Notes under the pieces: generated by a model
Databases searched by the model: none
What the model saw: the letters and a program-made list of their open reading frames with translations, nothing else
What the model was told of the DNA's origin: nothing
Part shown: piece by piece, positions 18,083-26,155 of the stretch
Position numbering within the stretch: position 1 is the first letter of the stretch
Layout of the letters: each line of letters starts with the position of its first letter
Assembly (NCBI RefSeq): GCF_017549005.1
Contig: NZ_JAFYYT010000037.1
Location: 62,001 to 126,000 of the forward strand
DNA length: 64,000 nt
Direction of reading: 5' to 3'
Origin: Ruminococcus sp.
GTDB lineage: Bacteria; Bacillota; Clostridia; Oscillospirales; Ruminococcaceae
Program-made: the position numbers and the translations under genes

Positions 18083-18571
18083 ATGAACAATAAAGATATT
18101 TGCGATTACATATCCAAACTGCCAGAACATAAAACGGATAAAGACTATTATGCTGAAGAATTTGTAAAAAATGGTTTAGGCCAGACAACAGGCGGTTATC
18201 TCGGGAATGTCGAACCGGATGAGATTCCAAAGATAGGAATAACACAAAAAAAGCATTTCCAGGGTTACTATGGTAACATACCTGATAAAAAGCCGACTTA
18301 CAACTATCTTCGCTGCCCGCAGCTTATCCTTTTTATTGCCGAGGCTTTCGGAGTTCCACCTTCCACCCTTAAAGCTACATATGATCTCATAGAGAAATAT
18401 GAGAAAGATAAAAACTTAATTAAAACTCGGAAACACGGAAACTATTTATGGGGCGAGCAAGTTTTCAGAGACTTCAAAAGCACTCTGAAAATAGGTGAAG
18501 TTAACAGAATAATCCGCAATAACAACAATATCGAAGATATAAAGGAAAAAGTGAAAGAACTTTTTAAGTAA
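18083..18571 (+). CDS. Hypothetical protein, 162 residues
   Basis: I do not recognise this protein. It is soluble and charged, with a Tyr/Gly-rich N-terminal half (GLGQTTGGYLGN, KHFQGYYGNIPD) and a helical C-terminal half ending IKEKVKELFK. A segment LRCPQLILFIAEAFGVP is the only hydrophobic run and looks like a buried helix rather than a membrane span. It has an AAAAGGA upstream of the ATG, its own promoter with an inverted repeat over the -10, and is followed after 21 bases by the CpXC-domain gene, so the two are probably co-transcribed. AT-rich relative to its neighbours, which is consistent with accessory origin. Confidence 0.75.
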   Translation: MNNKDICDYISKLPEHKTDKDYYAEEFVKNGLGQTTGGYLGNVEPDEIPKIGITQKKHFQGYYGNIPDKKPTYNYLRCPQLILFIAEAFGVPPSTLKATYDLIEKYEKDKNLIKTRKHGNYLWGEQVFRDFKSTLKIGEVNRIIRNNNNIEDIKEKVKELFK

Positions 18572-18592
18572 AAAAGAAAAGAGGAAAAAACT

Positions 18593-19246
18593 ATGTCCAG
18601 AAATCACATTGAAAAGCTCAAATGTCCGAAATGCGGAAAAGAAGGCGATTTTACCGCATGGGAAAGCATCAGCACCGACGACGCTCCCGAAATGAAGGAG
18701 CGCATAAGAAACAATGACGCCTTTATGTGGAAATGTCCCGAATGCGGAAATGATTCTGTTGTTTTCTTCCCTGTGTACTACTATCAGCCCGATAAAAACT
18801 TCCTTATCCACTTTGTTCCCGAGTACTCACAGGCTGCCGAGAACTTCATGAAAAACCTCAGCCATGACCCGTATGACGAGAAAACTCCCCTCAAAAGCGG
18901 CTGTCATAAGCGCGTCGTTTTCAATATCAATCAGCTCCACGAAAAGCTCCTCATTCTCGACGAGGGCTTCGACGACCGCGTTATCGAGCTTATGAAGCTC
19001 TTCATCATCGCAGAGGTCATGAACAAGGACAAGGACAGCAAGGTCAATGAGATCTATCTCAATAAGGAAAAGGACGGCTCCATTAAATTCGCATTACTTT
19101 TCGACGGCGGCGACTGGGCAAGAACTGAGTTCATACGCGCCGATTACGACCTTATCGTGAAGAAATTCAAGGTCGAGCTCCTTTCGGATTCCGAAGTCGT
19201 TATAAATATACAGTGGGCTATGAATTTGCTCAATAAAAAAATGTAA
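18593..19246 (+). CDS. CpXC zinc-ribbon domain protein
   Basis: A 217-residue protein with two Cys pairs close to the N-terminus, KCPKCGKEG-type (LKCPKCGK, about 9-16) and WKCPECGND (about 44-52), with the Cys-Pro-x-Cys-Gly spelling of the CpXC family. The rest is an alpha/beta domain without membrane segments, ending VVINIQWAMNLLNKK. CpXC proteins occur scattered in gut Firmicutes and have no proven role; the ribbon suggests binding of zinc and perhaps nucleic acid or protein. AGGAAAAAAC precedes the ATG. It shares a likely transcript with the unknown gene at 18083. Confidence 0.8.
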   Translation: MSRNHIEKLKCPKCGKEGDFTAWESISTDDAPEMKERIRNNDAFMWKCPECGNDSVVFFPVYYYQPDKNFLIHFVPEYSQAAENFMKNLSHDPYDEKTPLKSGCHKRVVFNINQLHEKLLILDEGFDDRVIELMKLFIIAEVMNKDKDSKVNEIYLNKEKDGSIKFALLFDGGDWARTEFIRADYDLIVKKFKVELLSDSEVVINIQWAMNLLNKKM

Positions 19247-19356
19247 GCAGCAGCTTATATCTTTTTGTGCTTTTTTGAATACATATCGCATTTGGCTTGC
19301 CACTTTGTGCTATTATAACGCGGCAAAGTAAAAGTGACCAAAAGTTTTTTCAGTAC

Positions 19357-19385
19357 TTGCTATTTTTGACACAATATGGTATAAT
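19357..19385 (+). promoter_or_regulatory. Sigma-A-type promoter of the GGDEF gene
   Basis: TTGCTA (19357-19362), a 17-base spacer and a perfect TATAAT (19380-19385), giving a leader of about 140 bases before the preferred TTG start. Confidence 0.6.
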
Positions 19386-19466
19386 AATCATAATCGGGCA
19401 TTATAAATAATTTTTATACCTTTGCAGATAAGCAGATCAGAGAGCTGCTCACTGCATATCGGACAA

Positions 19467-19498
19467 TTGCAGCATGACGCTTCGATCATATGCTGCAA
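19467..19498 (+). promoter_or_regulatory. Leader hairpin upstream of the GGDEF gene
   Basis: TTGCAGCAT (19467-19475) and ATGCTGCAA (19490-19498) are perfect inverted arms in the mRNA leader. An in-frame ATG at 19474 is buried in the left arm. It does not fit a c-di-GMP riboswitch consensus that I can recognise. Confidence 0.5.
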
Positions 19499-19530
19499 CA
19501 GACAAGAGATCAAAAACAGGAGCTGATAAT

Positions 19531-20592
19531 TTGTTCAAGGATATTGTTCAGATGAGCTACCTCATAATTATTACGGATATTACTCTTTTCCTGTTTCTGC
19601 TGTTCAATTCGACCCTGTCCGTGAAAAGAAGATCAAAGTTCCTGCTTTGTACTCTCCTTTCTTTCGTCATGGTCATATGCAATATCATCGTCTATTCCCT
19701 GAATGACGCAGGAGGACACATATTGCTGATGAAGATAGTTTCGGCGATAAGCTTTTCTATCAGCGGAACTGTTACCCTGCCGTTCATATTCGTTACGGAC
19801 GTACTGAAAAAGCAGACCCGGCGTATTATTGAAAGTCTTGCGCTTTTCAATGTAGTACTTTGCATCACGAGTATCTTTAACGGCTGCGTTTTCAGGTTCG
19901 ACAGCGACGGGAACCGTATACTAGGACCGCTTGCTCCCGTGCCCTATATTTTCAGCTTTATATACATAACTGTTCTCCTTACTACAGCTATTATAAAGTT
20001 CAGGCTCGGATTCAAGCATGAAAGCGTGTTTATACTGACGCTTACGGTGGGTATCGTCATGGCGGTCATCATGAACGCCGTTTTCCACTACAAGTTCCTT
20101 ATAAGCGGTATGGCTTCCCTTTCGTGTACATTCTACTATATGTTCTATACCTCGGAGACACTGTCGCGCGACGCTCTTACGGACGCTTTCAACCGGCATT
20201 CGTTCTACAACGATATCAAGAACATGAGCAAGAAGCAGATGTACGTCATATCTATCGACCTTAACGGCCTCAAGCCGATAAACGATACCTATGGCCACGA
20301 CGCAGGCGACAAGGCTATACTTGCAGTTGCAGAGAGCGCAGGAGAGATACTTCCCGTAAGATGCCGCTTCTACAGAATGGGCGGCGATGAATTTGAGGTG
20401 CTTTTCCCTAATTCGACTTATACAGAAGTGGAGCTTACCGTACAGAAGCTCAAGGAAGACGTACACAAAAAGGGCTACAGCATTGCGGCAGGCTTCTGCG
20501 AGTTCAAGAAAGGCATGAGGCTGGACGACGTTTTAAGAGAGGTCGATGCTATAATGTATGAGGACAAGGCTCAGATGAAAGCTGCAAGCTGA
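19531..20592 (+). CDS. Membrane-bound diguanylate cyclase (GGDEF)
   Basis: The N-terminal about 210 residues contain six to seven hydrophobic helices (from MSYLIIITDITLFLFLLF on), followed by a cytoplasmic GGDEF domain starting DALTDAFNRHSFYND. The active-site loop reads RMGGDEFEVLF, so the catalytic signature is intact, and LNGLKPINDTYGHDAGD holds the metal-binding Asp region. It should make c-di-GMP from two GTP in response to a membrane or external cue. I place the start at TTG 19531, preceded by CAGGAGCTG at good spacing; an in-frame ATG at 19474 lies in a hairpin with no ribosome site. Length from TTG is 353 residues. No EAL or PilZ gene is nearby. Confidence 0.88.
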   Translation: MFKDIVQMSYLIIITDITLFLFLLFNSTLSVKRRSKFLLCTLLSFVMVICNIIVYSLNDAGGHILLMKIVSAISFSISGTVTLPFIFVTDVLKKQTRRIIESLALFNVVLCITSIFNGCVFRFDSDGNRILGPLAPVPYIFSFIYITVLLTTAIIKFRLGFKHESVFILTLTVGIVMAVIMNAVFHYKFLISGMASLSCTFYYMFYTSETLSRDALTDAFNRHSFYNDIKNMSKKQMYVISIDLNGLKPINDTYGHDAGDKAILAVAESAGEILPVRCRFYRMGGDEFEVLFPNSTYTEVELTVQKLKEDVHKKGYSIAAGFCEFKKGMRLDDVLREVDAIMYEDKAQMKAAS

Positions 20593-20632
20593 GACTTTAT
20601 ATGCCTTTCTGTAAGAGGGGCAAAAAAACATG

Positions 20633-20695
20633 AAATTAAACGCAAAACCGTTTAATAAGAAAAAAATAATTTTCAACTTTGTATACCTGCACAAA
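20633..20695. repeat. Dispersed intergenic repeat, copy A
   Basis: A 63-base tract containing AAACG-CAAAA-CCGTTT, TAATAAG, an A-run, TAATTTTCAACTTTGTA and TGCACAAA recurs almost unchanged at 54483-54544. The first part forms a small hairpin. Here it lies between the GGDEF stop and a bidirectional terminator. Confidence 0.8.
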
Positions 20696-20726
20696 AGCGC
20701 CCGGGATAATTCCCGGGCGCTTGTTT
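20695..20726. terminator. Bidirectional terminator
   Basis: AAGCGCCCGGGA (20695-20706), TAAT loop, TCCCGGGCGCTT (20711-20722), flanked by an A-run on one side and GTTTATTTG on the other. It separates the convergent GGDEF and anti-sigma genes. Confidence 0.85.
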
Positions 20727-21540
20727 ATTTGTTCAGATAGTCGCCCCATTTGTTCTGGGCGGCTTTTTTCATATCATTGAGCTCGTCTCTGTGTGTATTG
20801 ATGAACTCCCGCAATTCCGCAATCTTTTCATTATCTATATAATAGCTCTCCATTATAAAATTGAAGTCCGTATCGGTACGGAAGCCGAATATTTCCCTCG
20901 ACTCCTGCCCTTCAAAAATCCTTTCCCGCTGTGCCCCCACAAAGATAGTATCATCTGAAAACAGGTCATTGTAAAAGGCTATACGGAGTATAGGATCAGT
21001 TGTATCGTTGATATGCGTCATACCGTTCCCGTCTATAGTTATCGCCCCCTTTGGAGAAACTGTTATTCCGCCGGTCGAGAATTCAAGATACCGCGGCATA
21101 AACACTATATATTGGTATTTGTCGTCCTCGGCTGAATATACAGTCACCTTTCTGACATCTCTATCGTACTTTTCTTCATCATTAGGAGCTATCCTTTCCA
21201 TGCCACCGCAAAGCCTTTTCATTGGACGATAACTAAGAAAATACCATGCTCCGTTGACACCTGCGAACAGTACAAGACATATGCACATAAGCACTGACAT
21301 AACCTTTGTAAAGCGGCTCTTTTTCAGCTTCTTCCCTACTTTTTTAAAGGTCTCGTTCTCGGTGGGAGCTTCTTTTTTCCCGACTTCGGGTACTGTCACC
21401 TGCTCACTGATACGACGGCAATCCGCACACTCAGCAAGGTGCTCCTCCACAAGAACTTTTGTCTCCTCGCTGCATATCTCCTCCTTGTACAAGGGCAGAA
21501 GGTCAACTATGACATTACACGATATATCGCTGTTTTTCAT
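20725..21540 (-). CDS. Anti-sigma factor with N-terminal zinc-finger domain
   Basis: A 271-residue single-span membrane protein. The N-terminus has the anti-sigma zinc-finger pattern: CNVIVDLLPLYKE, then HLAECADC (His-x3-Cys-x2-Cys, about 34-41). A transmembrane helix follows at about 78-98 (VMSVLMCICLVLFAGVNGAWYF) and an extracytoplasmic domain of about 170 residues with no recognised family. It should hold the ECF sigma factor encoded just upstream in an inactive state until an envelope signal arrives. Its start codon overlaps the sigma gene stop by four bases, the usual coupling of such pairs. The signal is unknown. Confidence 0.9.
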   Translation of the reverse strand: MKNSDISCNVIVDLLPLYKEEICSEETKVLVEEHLAECADCRRISEQVTVPEVGKKEAPTENETFKKVGKKLKKSRFTKVMSVLMCICLVLFAGVNGAWYFLSYRPMKRLCGGMERIAPNDEEKYDRDVRKVTVYSAEDDKYQYIVFMPRYLEFSTGGITVSPKGAITIDGNGMTHINDTTDPILRIAFYNDLFSDDTIFVGAQRERIFEGQESREIFGFRTDTDFNFIMESYYIDNEKIAELREFINTHRDELNDMKKAAQNKWGDYLNK

Positions 21541-22034
21541 AAAAGTCTCTCCTTTCCGAGAAGCTGTATGAGCTTCTGTTTTGCGCGGTAATAGGTCACG
21601 CCTGCCCAGTTTTCTGACTTGCCGAATACCTTTGCGATGTCCGCAAACCTCAGCTCCGCAAAAACACGCAGGGTGAACACCTCGCGGTAGGGCTCTTCGA
21701 GCTCATGCAGAAGATGATGGATATGCAGGGCTGTTTCCCTGTCCGCAAAACAGCTTTCTATGCTCACTGGTGAAACGGGCTCGCTTATGCTGTCAAGGGA
21801 CTTATTGTGGTTCTCTGACTTTTTCAGGTGGTCGTACCACAGATTCTTCGCTATCGTATACAGCCACGTCCTTACAGAGCAGCTTCCATTAAAGCTTTCG
21901 GCGCTTGTCATCGCTTTCAGCATCGTGTCCTGCAGAATGTCCTTTGCAAGCTGCTCGTTGCAGCACATTCTCAGGATAAAGGAATACAGGTCGGAGCTGT
22001 ATTTTTCGTATATCTCGTGCAGTTCCTGCTTCAT
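21537..22034 (-). CDS. ECF-type RNA polymerase sigma factor
   Basis: A 165-residue group IV sigma factor. Region 2 spans about 10-75 (YSFILRMCCNEQLAKDILQDTMLKAM, then VRTWLYTIAKNLWYDHLKK) and region 4 about 100-160 (EPYREVFTLRVFAELRFADIAKVFGKSENWAGVTYYRAKQKL-type block, helix-turn-helix DIAKVFGKSENWA). There is no region 3 or 1.1, as expected for ECF factors. GGTGGTGAG precedes the ATG. An ECF-like promoter (TGTAAT, 16 bases, CGTCTAT) lies directly upstream, which suggests autoregulation. It is coupled to the zinc-finger anti-sigma gene. Confidence 0.92.
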   Translation of the reverse strand: MKQELHEIYEKYSSDLYSFILRMCCNEQLAKDILQDTMLKAMTSAESFNGSCSVRTWLYTIAKNLWYDHLKKSENHNKSLDSISEPVSPVSIESCFADRETALHIHHLLHELEEPYREVFTLRVFAELRFADIAKVFGKSENWAGVTYYRAKQKLIQLLGKERLL

Positions 22035-22055
22035 CTTCTCACCACCTTCATTTAT

Positions 22056-22084
22056 ATAGACGAATGACTTTGGAGTTTATTACA
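22056..22084 (-). promoter_or_regulatory. Candidate autoregulated ECF promoter
   Basis: On the minus strand TGTAAT (22084-22079), a 16-base spacer and CGTCTAT (22062-22056) match the TGTAAC / CGTC pattern of Firmicute ECF promoters, and lie 22 bases before the sigma-factor ATG. It has no sigma-A-like -35/-10 alternative at this spot. Confidence 0.6.
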
Positions 22085-22123
22085 GATTTTTCAAAAAATT
22101 TCTGTACAAAGTAAGACTTTCTA

Positions 22124-22152
22124 TTGACAAAAAAACATTCATGAGATATAAT
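22124..22152 (+). promoter_or_regulatory. Sigma-A consensus promoter of the 22205 gene
   Basis: Perfect TTGACA (22124-22129), exactly 17 bases, perfect TATAAT (22147-22152): the strongest-looking promoter in the window, facing away from the ECF promoter. Confidence 0.8.
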
Positions 22153-22204
22153 CTAAGCAAGAAAACGGAAGCAATTTATACTCGTTTATTTACAGGTGAT
22201 ATGA

Positions 22205-22522
22205 ATGGAAAATGAAAAACAAATCATAATGCTGGATAAGGGTAAACAGATAGGTTATTCGCATATGGACGGAGATATATTAATAATAGAATGCGGAATA
22301 CAAAAGAAAGATGATCTTTATTATGTATATTTCTTTGAAGGCAATCTGAAAAATGATCCGTTTGGAGAAAACGGCACATTCAAAGAAGAATTCTATTTGT
22401 TTACAGATATAAATAAGGCAATTAATTACATAAATTCAAGAGATTTTAATTTTAGTGAATTTACTCCACGAAAAGGCAATAAATATTTTTATATTGAAAA
22501 TAATAACTTTGTCCCCATGTAA
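22205..22522 (+). CDS. Hypothetical protein, 105 residues
   Basis: I do not recognise this protein. It is soluble and acidic with many aromatic residues (DLYYVYFFEGNL, EFYLFTDINKAINYI) and no Cys clusters, signal peptide or membrane span except an isolated Cys at about 31. It is markedly AT-rich compared with its neighbours and is flanked by a consensus promoter and a strong terminator, so it is a single-gene unit. ACAGGTG is 9 bases before the ATG. The codon use and isolation suggest an acquired gene; small immunity-like or regulatory proteins can look like this, but nothing specific supports that. Confidence 0.7.
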   Translation: MENEKQIIMLDKGKQIGYSHMDGDILIIECGIQKKDDLYYVYFFEGNLKNDPFGENGTFKEEFYLFTDINKAINYINSRDFNFSEFTPRKGNKYFYIENNNFVPM

Positions 22523-22533
22523 AGTATTTCTGT

Positions 22534-22570
22534 AAAAAAACCGAAGCATTTGAATATGCTTCGGTTTTTT
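22534..22570. terminator. Bidirectional terminator
   Basis: AAAAAACCGAAGCAT / ATGCTTCGGTTTTTT with a TTGAAT loop. It ends the 22205 gene on plus and ligA on minus. Confidence 0.9.
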
Positions 22571-22603
22571 ATAATGTGTACCCAATATCCGCACGTACAA
22601 AAA

Positions 22604-24559
22604 TCAAACATTGATAAGCGCCTGAAACTCTTCCTCGGTTATTATCGGTATGCCAAGCTCCTTTGCGGTCTTGTTCTTCGTGGAGTTCGACGTATTGTCG
22701 TTATTGATAAGGTAGTCTGTCTTTGAGGATACCGAACCTGCCGCCTTTCCGCCGTTCTGCTCGATAAAGGCTTTCAGCTCGTTGCGGTTCTTCCATATAT
22801 GCACCGCTCCCGTGATAACAAAGGTCTTGCCTGCTATGGCGGACTCGCTGTTTACTGCGGAGGATTCCTCTATCGTCAGCTCCGCAAGAAGGTTACGGAA
22901 CTCCGCAAGATTCTTCTCGTCAGCAAAGAACTTCACGTAATCGTTGGCGAGTACTTCGCCTATGCCGTCAATAGCTGTCAGCTCTGCGGCGGTAAGGTGC
23001 TCAAGCCTGTCGGCTGTGGGATACTCCGCACAGATAAGGCGCGAAGCCTGTCTGCCTATATTCGGTATGCCCATTGCGTAGAGCACACGGCTCAGCTCTG
23101 TTCTGCGCGAAGCTTCAACTGCGTCGGCAAGCTTCTGGTAGGACTTCTCTCCGAAGCCTTCAAGCACCACTATTTTGAACCTGTAGTCGTCAAGGTGGTA
23201 AAAGTCGCGGAATTCACGGACAAATCCCTCGGAAACAAGAGTCTCTATGGTCGCTGTGGACATTCCGACTATGTTCATGGCGTCGCGCTGCACGAAATGC
23301 TCGAATTTGCCGATATGCTTGGCGGCACAGTCCTTATTGGGGCATACGAGAGTTTCCACATCCTCGTCGGAAGTGCGTACCTCTGTGGCTTCTCCGCAGA
23401 CAGGACAGACTTTCGGTATTTCAAGCGTTCCCGAAGCTGTTTTGTTCTCAAGTACCTGCGGGATTATCATATTTGCCTTGAAAATGGTCAGTGTATCGCC
23501 GATACCCAGACGGAGCTGTTTAACTATGCTGAGATTGTGGACCGAAGCGCGTGATACCGTAGTTCCCTCAAGCTCAACAGGATCGAATATCGCCACAGGA
23601 TTGAGCAGTCCGGTACGGCTTGCCGACCACTCAACCTCGCGGAGCGCAGTATCAGCGGTCTCGTCGCGCCACTTGAAAGCGATGCCGTTCCTCGGAGCAT
23701 GGGAGGTCTCGCCGAGGCTCAGTCCATAGGCTACATCATCGTACATGAGGACAAGTCCGTCCGAGGGGAACTCGTTTTCGGATACAGCCTTTTCAAAGTC
23801 GGAAACAGCTCCCTCCAATGTTCCGGCAGTAACGGTCAGACCGTAAACGCGCTGAAAGCCCTGTGTTTCAAGCCAGTCAAGGCGCTTTATAAATGAATTT
23901 TCCTCGTATCCGTCGGCGGAAACAAGGTTGAATGCAAAAAAGTTTATGTTTCGCTGAGCAGTAACACGGGAATCGAGGTTCCGCACTGTTCCCACGCAGA
24001 GATTCCGGGGATTTTTGTACTTGGTACCGTCCTCTATCTCCGCATTCACACGCTCGAAGTCCTTGTACTTCATAAGTGATTCGCCGCGGACTACAAGACG
24101 TCCCGTGAAAGGGATACGCGCAGGGATACCCTTGATATGACGGGCGTTTGCGGTTATCTCCTCACCTATCTCGCCGTTTCCGCGGGTCACAGCCTGTACC
24201 AGCTCGCCGCCCTCATAGGTGAGTACAAGGGTAAGGCCGTCAAGCTTCCAGCTGAGAAAGCCTGTATGCTCTCCAAGCCAGCTTTTCAGCTCCTCAACGC
24301 TCTTTGTCTTGTCCAGTGACAGCATTTTCGAGGGGTGCTTTATCTTTTTCAGCCCTGATGATACCTCATAGCCCACCTGCTGTGTGCGGCTTCCGCTTAA
24401 TATGACACCTGTCTTCTTTTCAAGGGCTTCAAGCTCGTCGTATAGTTCGTCGTACTGCTTGTCGGACATTATCTCCACGCCCGTGTTGTAGTATGCGTCC
24501 GCTGCCTTTGCGAGGAGCTCGTTGAGCTCCTTCATTCTGTTTATATCATTTGTAGCCAT
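22604..24559 (-). CDS. ligA: NAD+-dependent DNA ligase LigA
   Basis: A 651-residue bacterial replicative ligase that seals nicks using NAD+. Domain order is normal: Ia helical domain (YYNTGVEIMSDKQYDELYDEL), adenylation domain with the nucleophilic Lys in LSWKLDGL (K105), OB domain, a Cys4 zinc finger (CPVCGEATEV and CPNKDC, about 392-415), helix-hairpin-helix repeats, and a C-terminal BRCT domain from about 568 (GKTFVITGAVHI). The protein is slightly shorter than typical (about 670) and KxDG reads KLDG. It is a single gene convergent with the 22205 gene, with an upstream TATAAT at about 24590. Confidence 0.95.
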   Translation of the reverse strand: MATNDINRMKELNELLAKAADAYYNTGVEIMSDKQYDELYDELEALEKKTGVILSGSRTQQVGYEVSSGLKKIKHPSKMLSLDKTKSVEELKSWLGEHTGFLSWKLDGLTLVLTYEGGELVQAVTRGNGEIGEEITANARHIKGIPARIPFTGRLVVRGESLMKYKDFERVNAEIEDGTKYKNPRNLCVGTVRNLDSRVTAQRNINFFAFNLVSADGYEENSFIKRLDWLETQGFQRVYGLTVTAGTLEGAVSDFEKAVSENEFPSDGLVLMYDDVAYGLSLGETSHAPRNGIAFKWRDETADTALREVEWSASRTGLLNPVAIFDPVELEGTTVSRASVHNLSIVKQLRLGIGDTLTIFKANMIIPQVLENKTASGTLEIPKVCPVCGEATEVRTSDEDVETLVCPNKDCAAKHIGKFEHFVQRDAMNIVGMSTATIETLVSEGFVREFRDFYHLDDYRFKIVVLEGFGEKSYQKLADAVEASRRTELSRVLYAMGIPNIGRQASRLICAEYPTADRLEHLTAAELTAIDGIGEVLANDYVKFFADEKNLAEFRNLLAELTIEESSAVNSESAIAGKTFVITGAVHIWKNRNELKAFIEQNGGKAAGSVSSKTDYLINNDNTSNSTKNKTAKELGIPIITEEEFQALINV

Positions 24560-24651
24560 GGCTGTTCTCCTTATTGAAATGTATTATTATTATACCATAT
24601 TTTATTAGAAAAAGCCATAGAAAAAGATAAAAAGAGTTATGACTGCGGATA

Positions 24652-24680
24652 TTGACGAAATTAAGTGAAACTGGTATAAT
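24652..24680 (+). promoter_or_regulatory. Sigma-A-type promoter of the zinc-ribbon membrane protein gene
   Basis: TTGACG (24652-24657), 17 bases, TATAAT (24675-24680), about 95 bases before the ATG at 24775. Confidence 0.7.
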
Positions 24681-24774
24681 TATTTCAAGCAGTTAGCTTT
24701 TTATGCTATGGCTTTATAGGATAATTCAGATCATATCATGACAATCATTAATTTTAAAGGCAGGGATAATTTTT

Positions 24775-26019
24775 ATGGGGTATAATTTTTTTAACATCAA
24801 AGAAGTTCCAGACGCTTTTAACTGCAAATTAAATGAGTTCAGAGCATCGCTCGGAGCTGCTGTAGGCAAGGGAAAAAACATAACCTTTGCAGATAATGAT
24901 ATTACATATACTCTGAAACTTCAACATGACAGGATATCCAGGAAAGGGCTTGAGCTTGACTATGATATCTATTCCAGAGATGACGGCAAAAACAAATTCA
25001 TAGCAGGCAGCAACTGGAGAGACGCTCACTATGAAAGTACCGTCTGCTTTAATCAAAGCGGAATAAAGCGAAAAGTCAAGATCGGCGGAAAGACCAAGTA
25101 CAGCGACGATCATAAGAGCGTTTTATACGAAACGATAACCGATGTGGTAACAGGTTCTCATCCGGATAATGATCCCTTCTGCTGTCCGAACTGCGGTGCG
25201 GTCTCAACTGTTGCCGGGCTTCAGAACGGCTGTCCTCACTGTGGAACAAGGTTTCAGATAGATGACCTTTTCCCTAAGGTAACATCATATTATTTTTTAG
25301 ATAGTCCCGGAATGACAAAAAAGGAGTTCATGTCAGGATATCTGGTTTCATATGCCATTACTCTTATCGCCATGTTTATTCTTTGCCTTATCCTTCACAA
25401 AAGTATAGGCTTTTATATCGGCTTTGCCATAGGAAGCATTTTTATTGCGTATATTTTGTATGCTTATTTTCTGTTAATGAAGCTTATCGTGGGAGCAATT
25501 TCCTCTGCGGGGAAAATGGGGACAGCAGGTTCACGAAGCAAATTTGAGAAACGAATGAAAAAGATCAGTCCCGAGTTTTCTTATGAGTATTTTACCAGCA
25601 AGACACTGTCCCTTATCAAAACGGCTGTGTTTTCCGAGGATGAGAGTGAGCTTTTGTTTTATGAAGGGGAAAAGCTTGATCCGAAGATGAAGGACATTAT
25701 AGACCTGAATTACGGCGGTGCGTTAGGCTGTAAGAGCATACGTGAAGAGGGACATTTCGTAACAGTCGAAACAAAGGCTTATTTTGATGTGCTTTATGCA
25801 AGCGGCGACAAGGTGTTTTTCAAAAAGCAGGTTTTTAGCGCAGTATTGAAGCGCCGCACTGATATCCCTGTGAATTTTAACTTTTCCATGACGAAGATCT
25901 CATGCCCGTCTTGTTGTGCGAGCTTTGATGCAACGAAAAACAGAAACTGTCCGTACTGCGGAAATAAGTATGAGATCACCACTGACGACTGGGCTTTAGC
26001 CGAGCTGAAATACATTTAA
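24775..26019 (+). CDS. Membrane protein with two zinc ribbons
   Basis: A 414-residue protein with an unusual build. A soluble N-terminal domain is followed by a zinc ribbon CCPNCGAVS...CPHCGTRF (about 138-163), two hydrophobic helices (about 188-245, YAITLIAMFILCLIL and IGFAIGSIFIAYILYAYFLL), a second soluble domain of about 140 residues containing YEYFTSKTLSLIKTAVF, and a C-terminal zinc ribbon CPSCCASFD...CPYCGNKYE (about 379-403). The second soluble domain resembles Tim44-like lipid-associated domains in helix pattern, but that is a weak impression. It has its own promoter. Function unknown; the paired ribbons may bring its two ends together. Confidence 0.78.
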   Translation: MGYNFFNIKEVPDAFNCKLNEFRASLGAAVGKGKNITFADNDITYTLKLQHDRISRKGLELDYDIYSRDDGKNKFIAGSNWRDAHYESTVCFNQSGIKRKVKIGGKTKYSDDHKSVLYETITDVVTGSHPDNDPFCCPNCGAVSTVAGLQNGCPHCGTRFQIDDLFPKVTSYYFLDSPGMTKKEFMSGYLVSYAITLIAMFILCLILHKSIGFYIGFAIGSIFIAYILYAYFLLMKLIVGAISSAGKMGTAGSRSKFEKRMKKISPEFSYEYFTSKTLSLIKTAVFSEDESELLFYEGEKLDPKMKDIIDLNYGGALGCKSIREEGHFVTVETKAYFDVLYASGDKVFFKKQVFSAVLKRRTDIPVNFNFSMTKISCPSCCASFDATKNRNCPYCGNKYEITTDDWALAELKYI

Positions 26020-26155
26020 GTCATTGAGCCGTAAGCCTTTAGCTTTTTGCGCTACAGCTTGATAATATAAATCGCAATTGAATGGATGAACGAGATAATA
26101 AAACCGTTCATGCACAATTCTGATTTACCTCAGCAGTTCATAACTTTCAACTCAT

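Noticed and set aside
19474-19530. Upstream ATG start for the GGDEF gene
   Set aside because: It lies in the arm of a leader hairpin and lacks a ribosome site; TTG 19531 has CAGGAG at good spacing.
22799-23554. 251-codon plus frame inside ligA
   Set aside because: Antisense to the conserved zinc-finger and HhH part of ligA; composition is that of a shadow.
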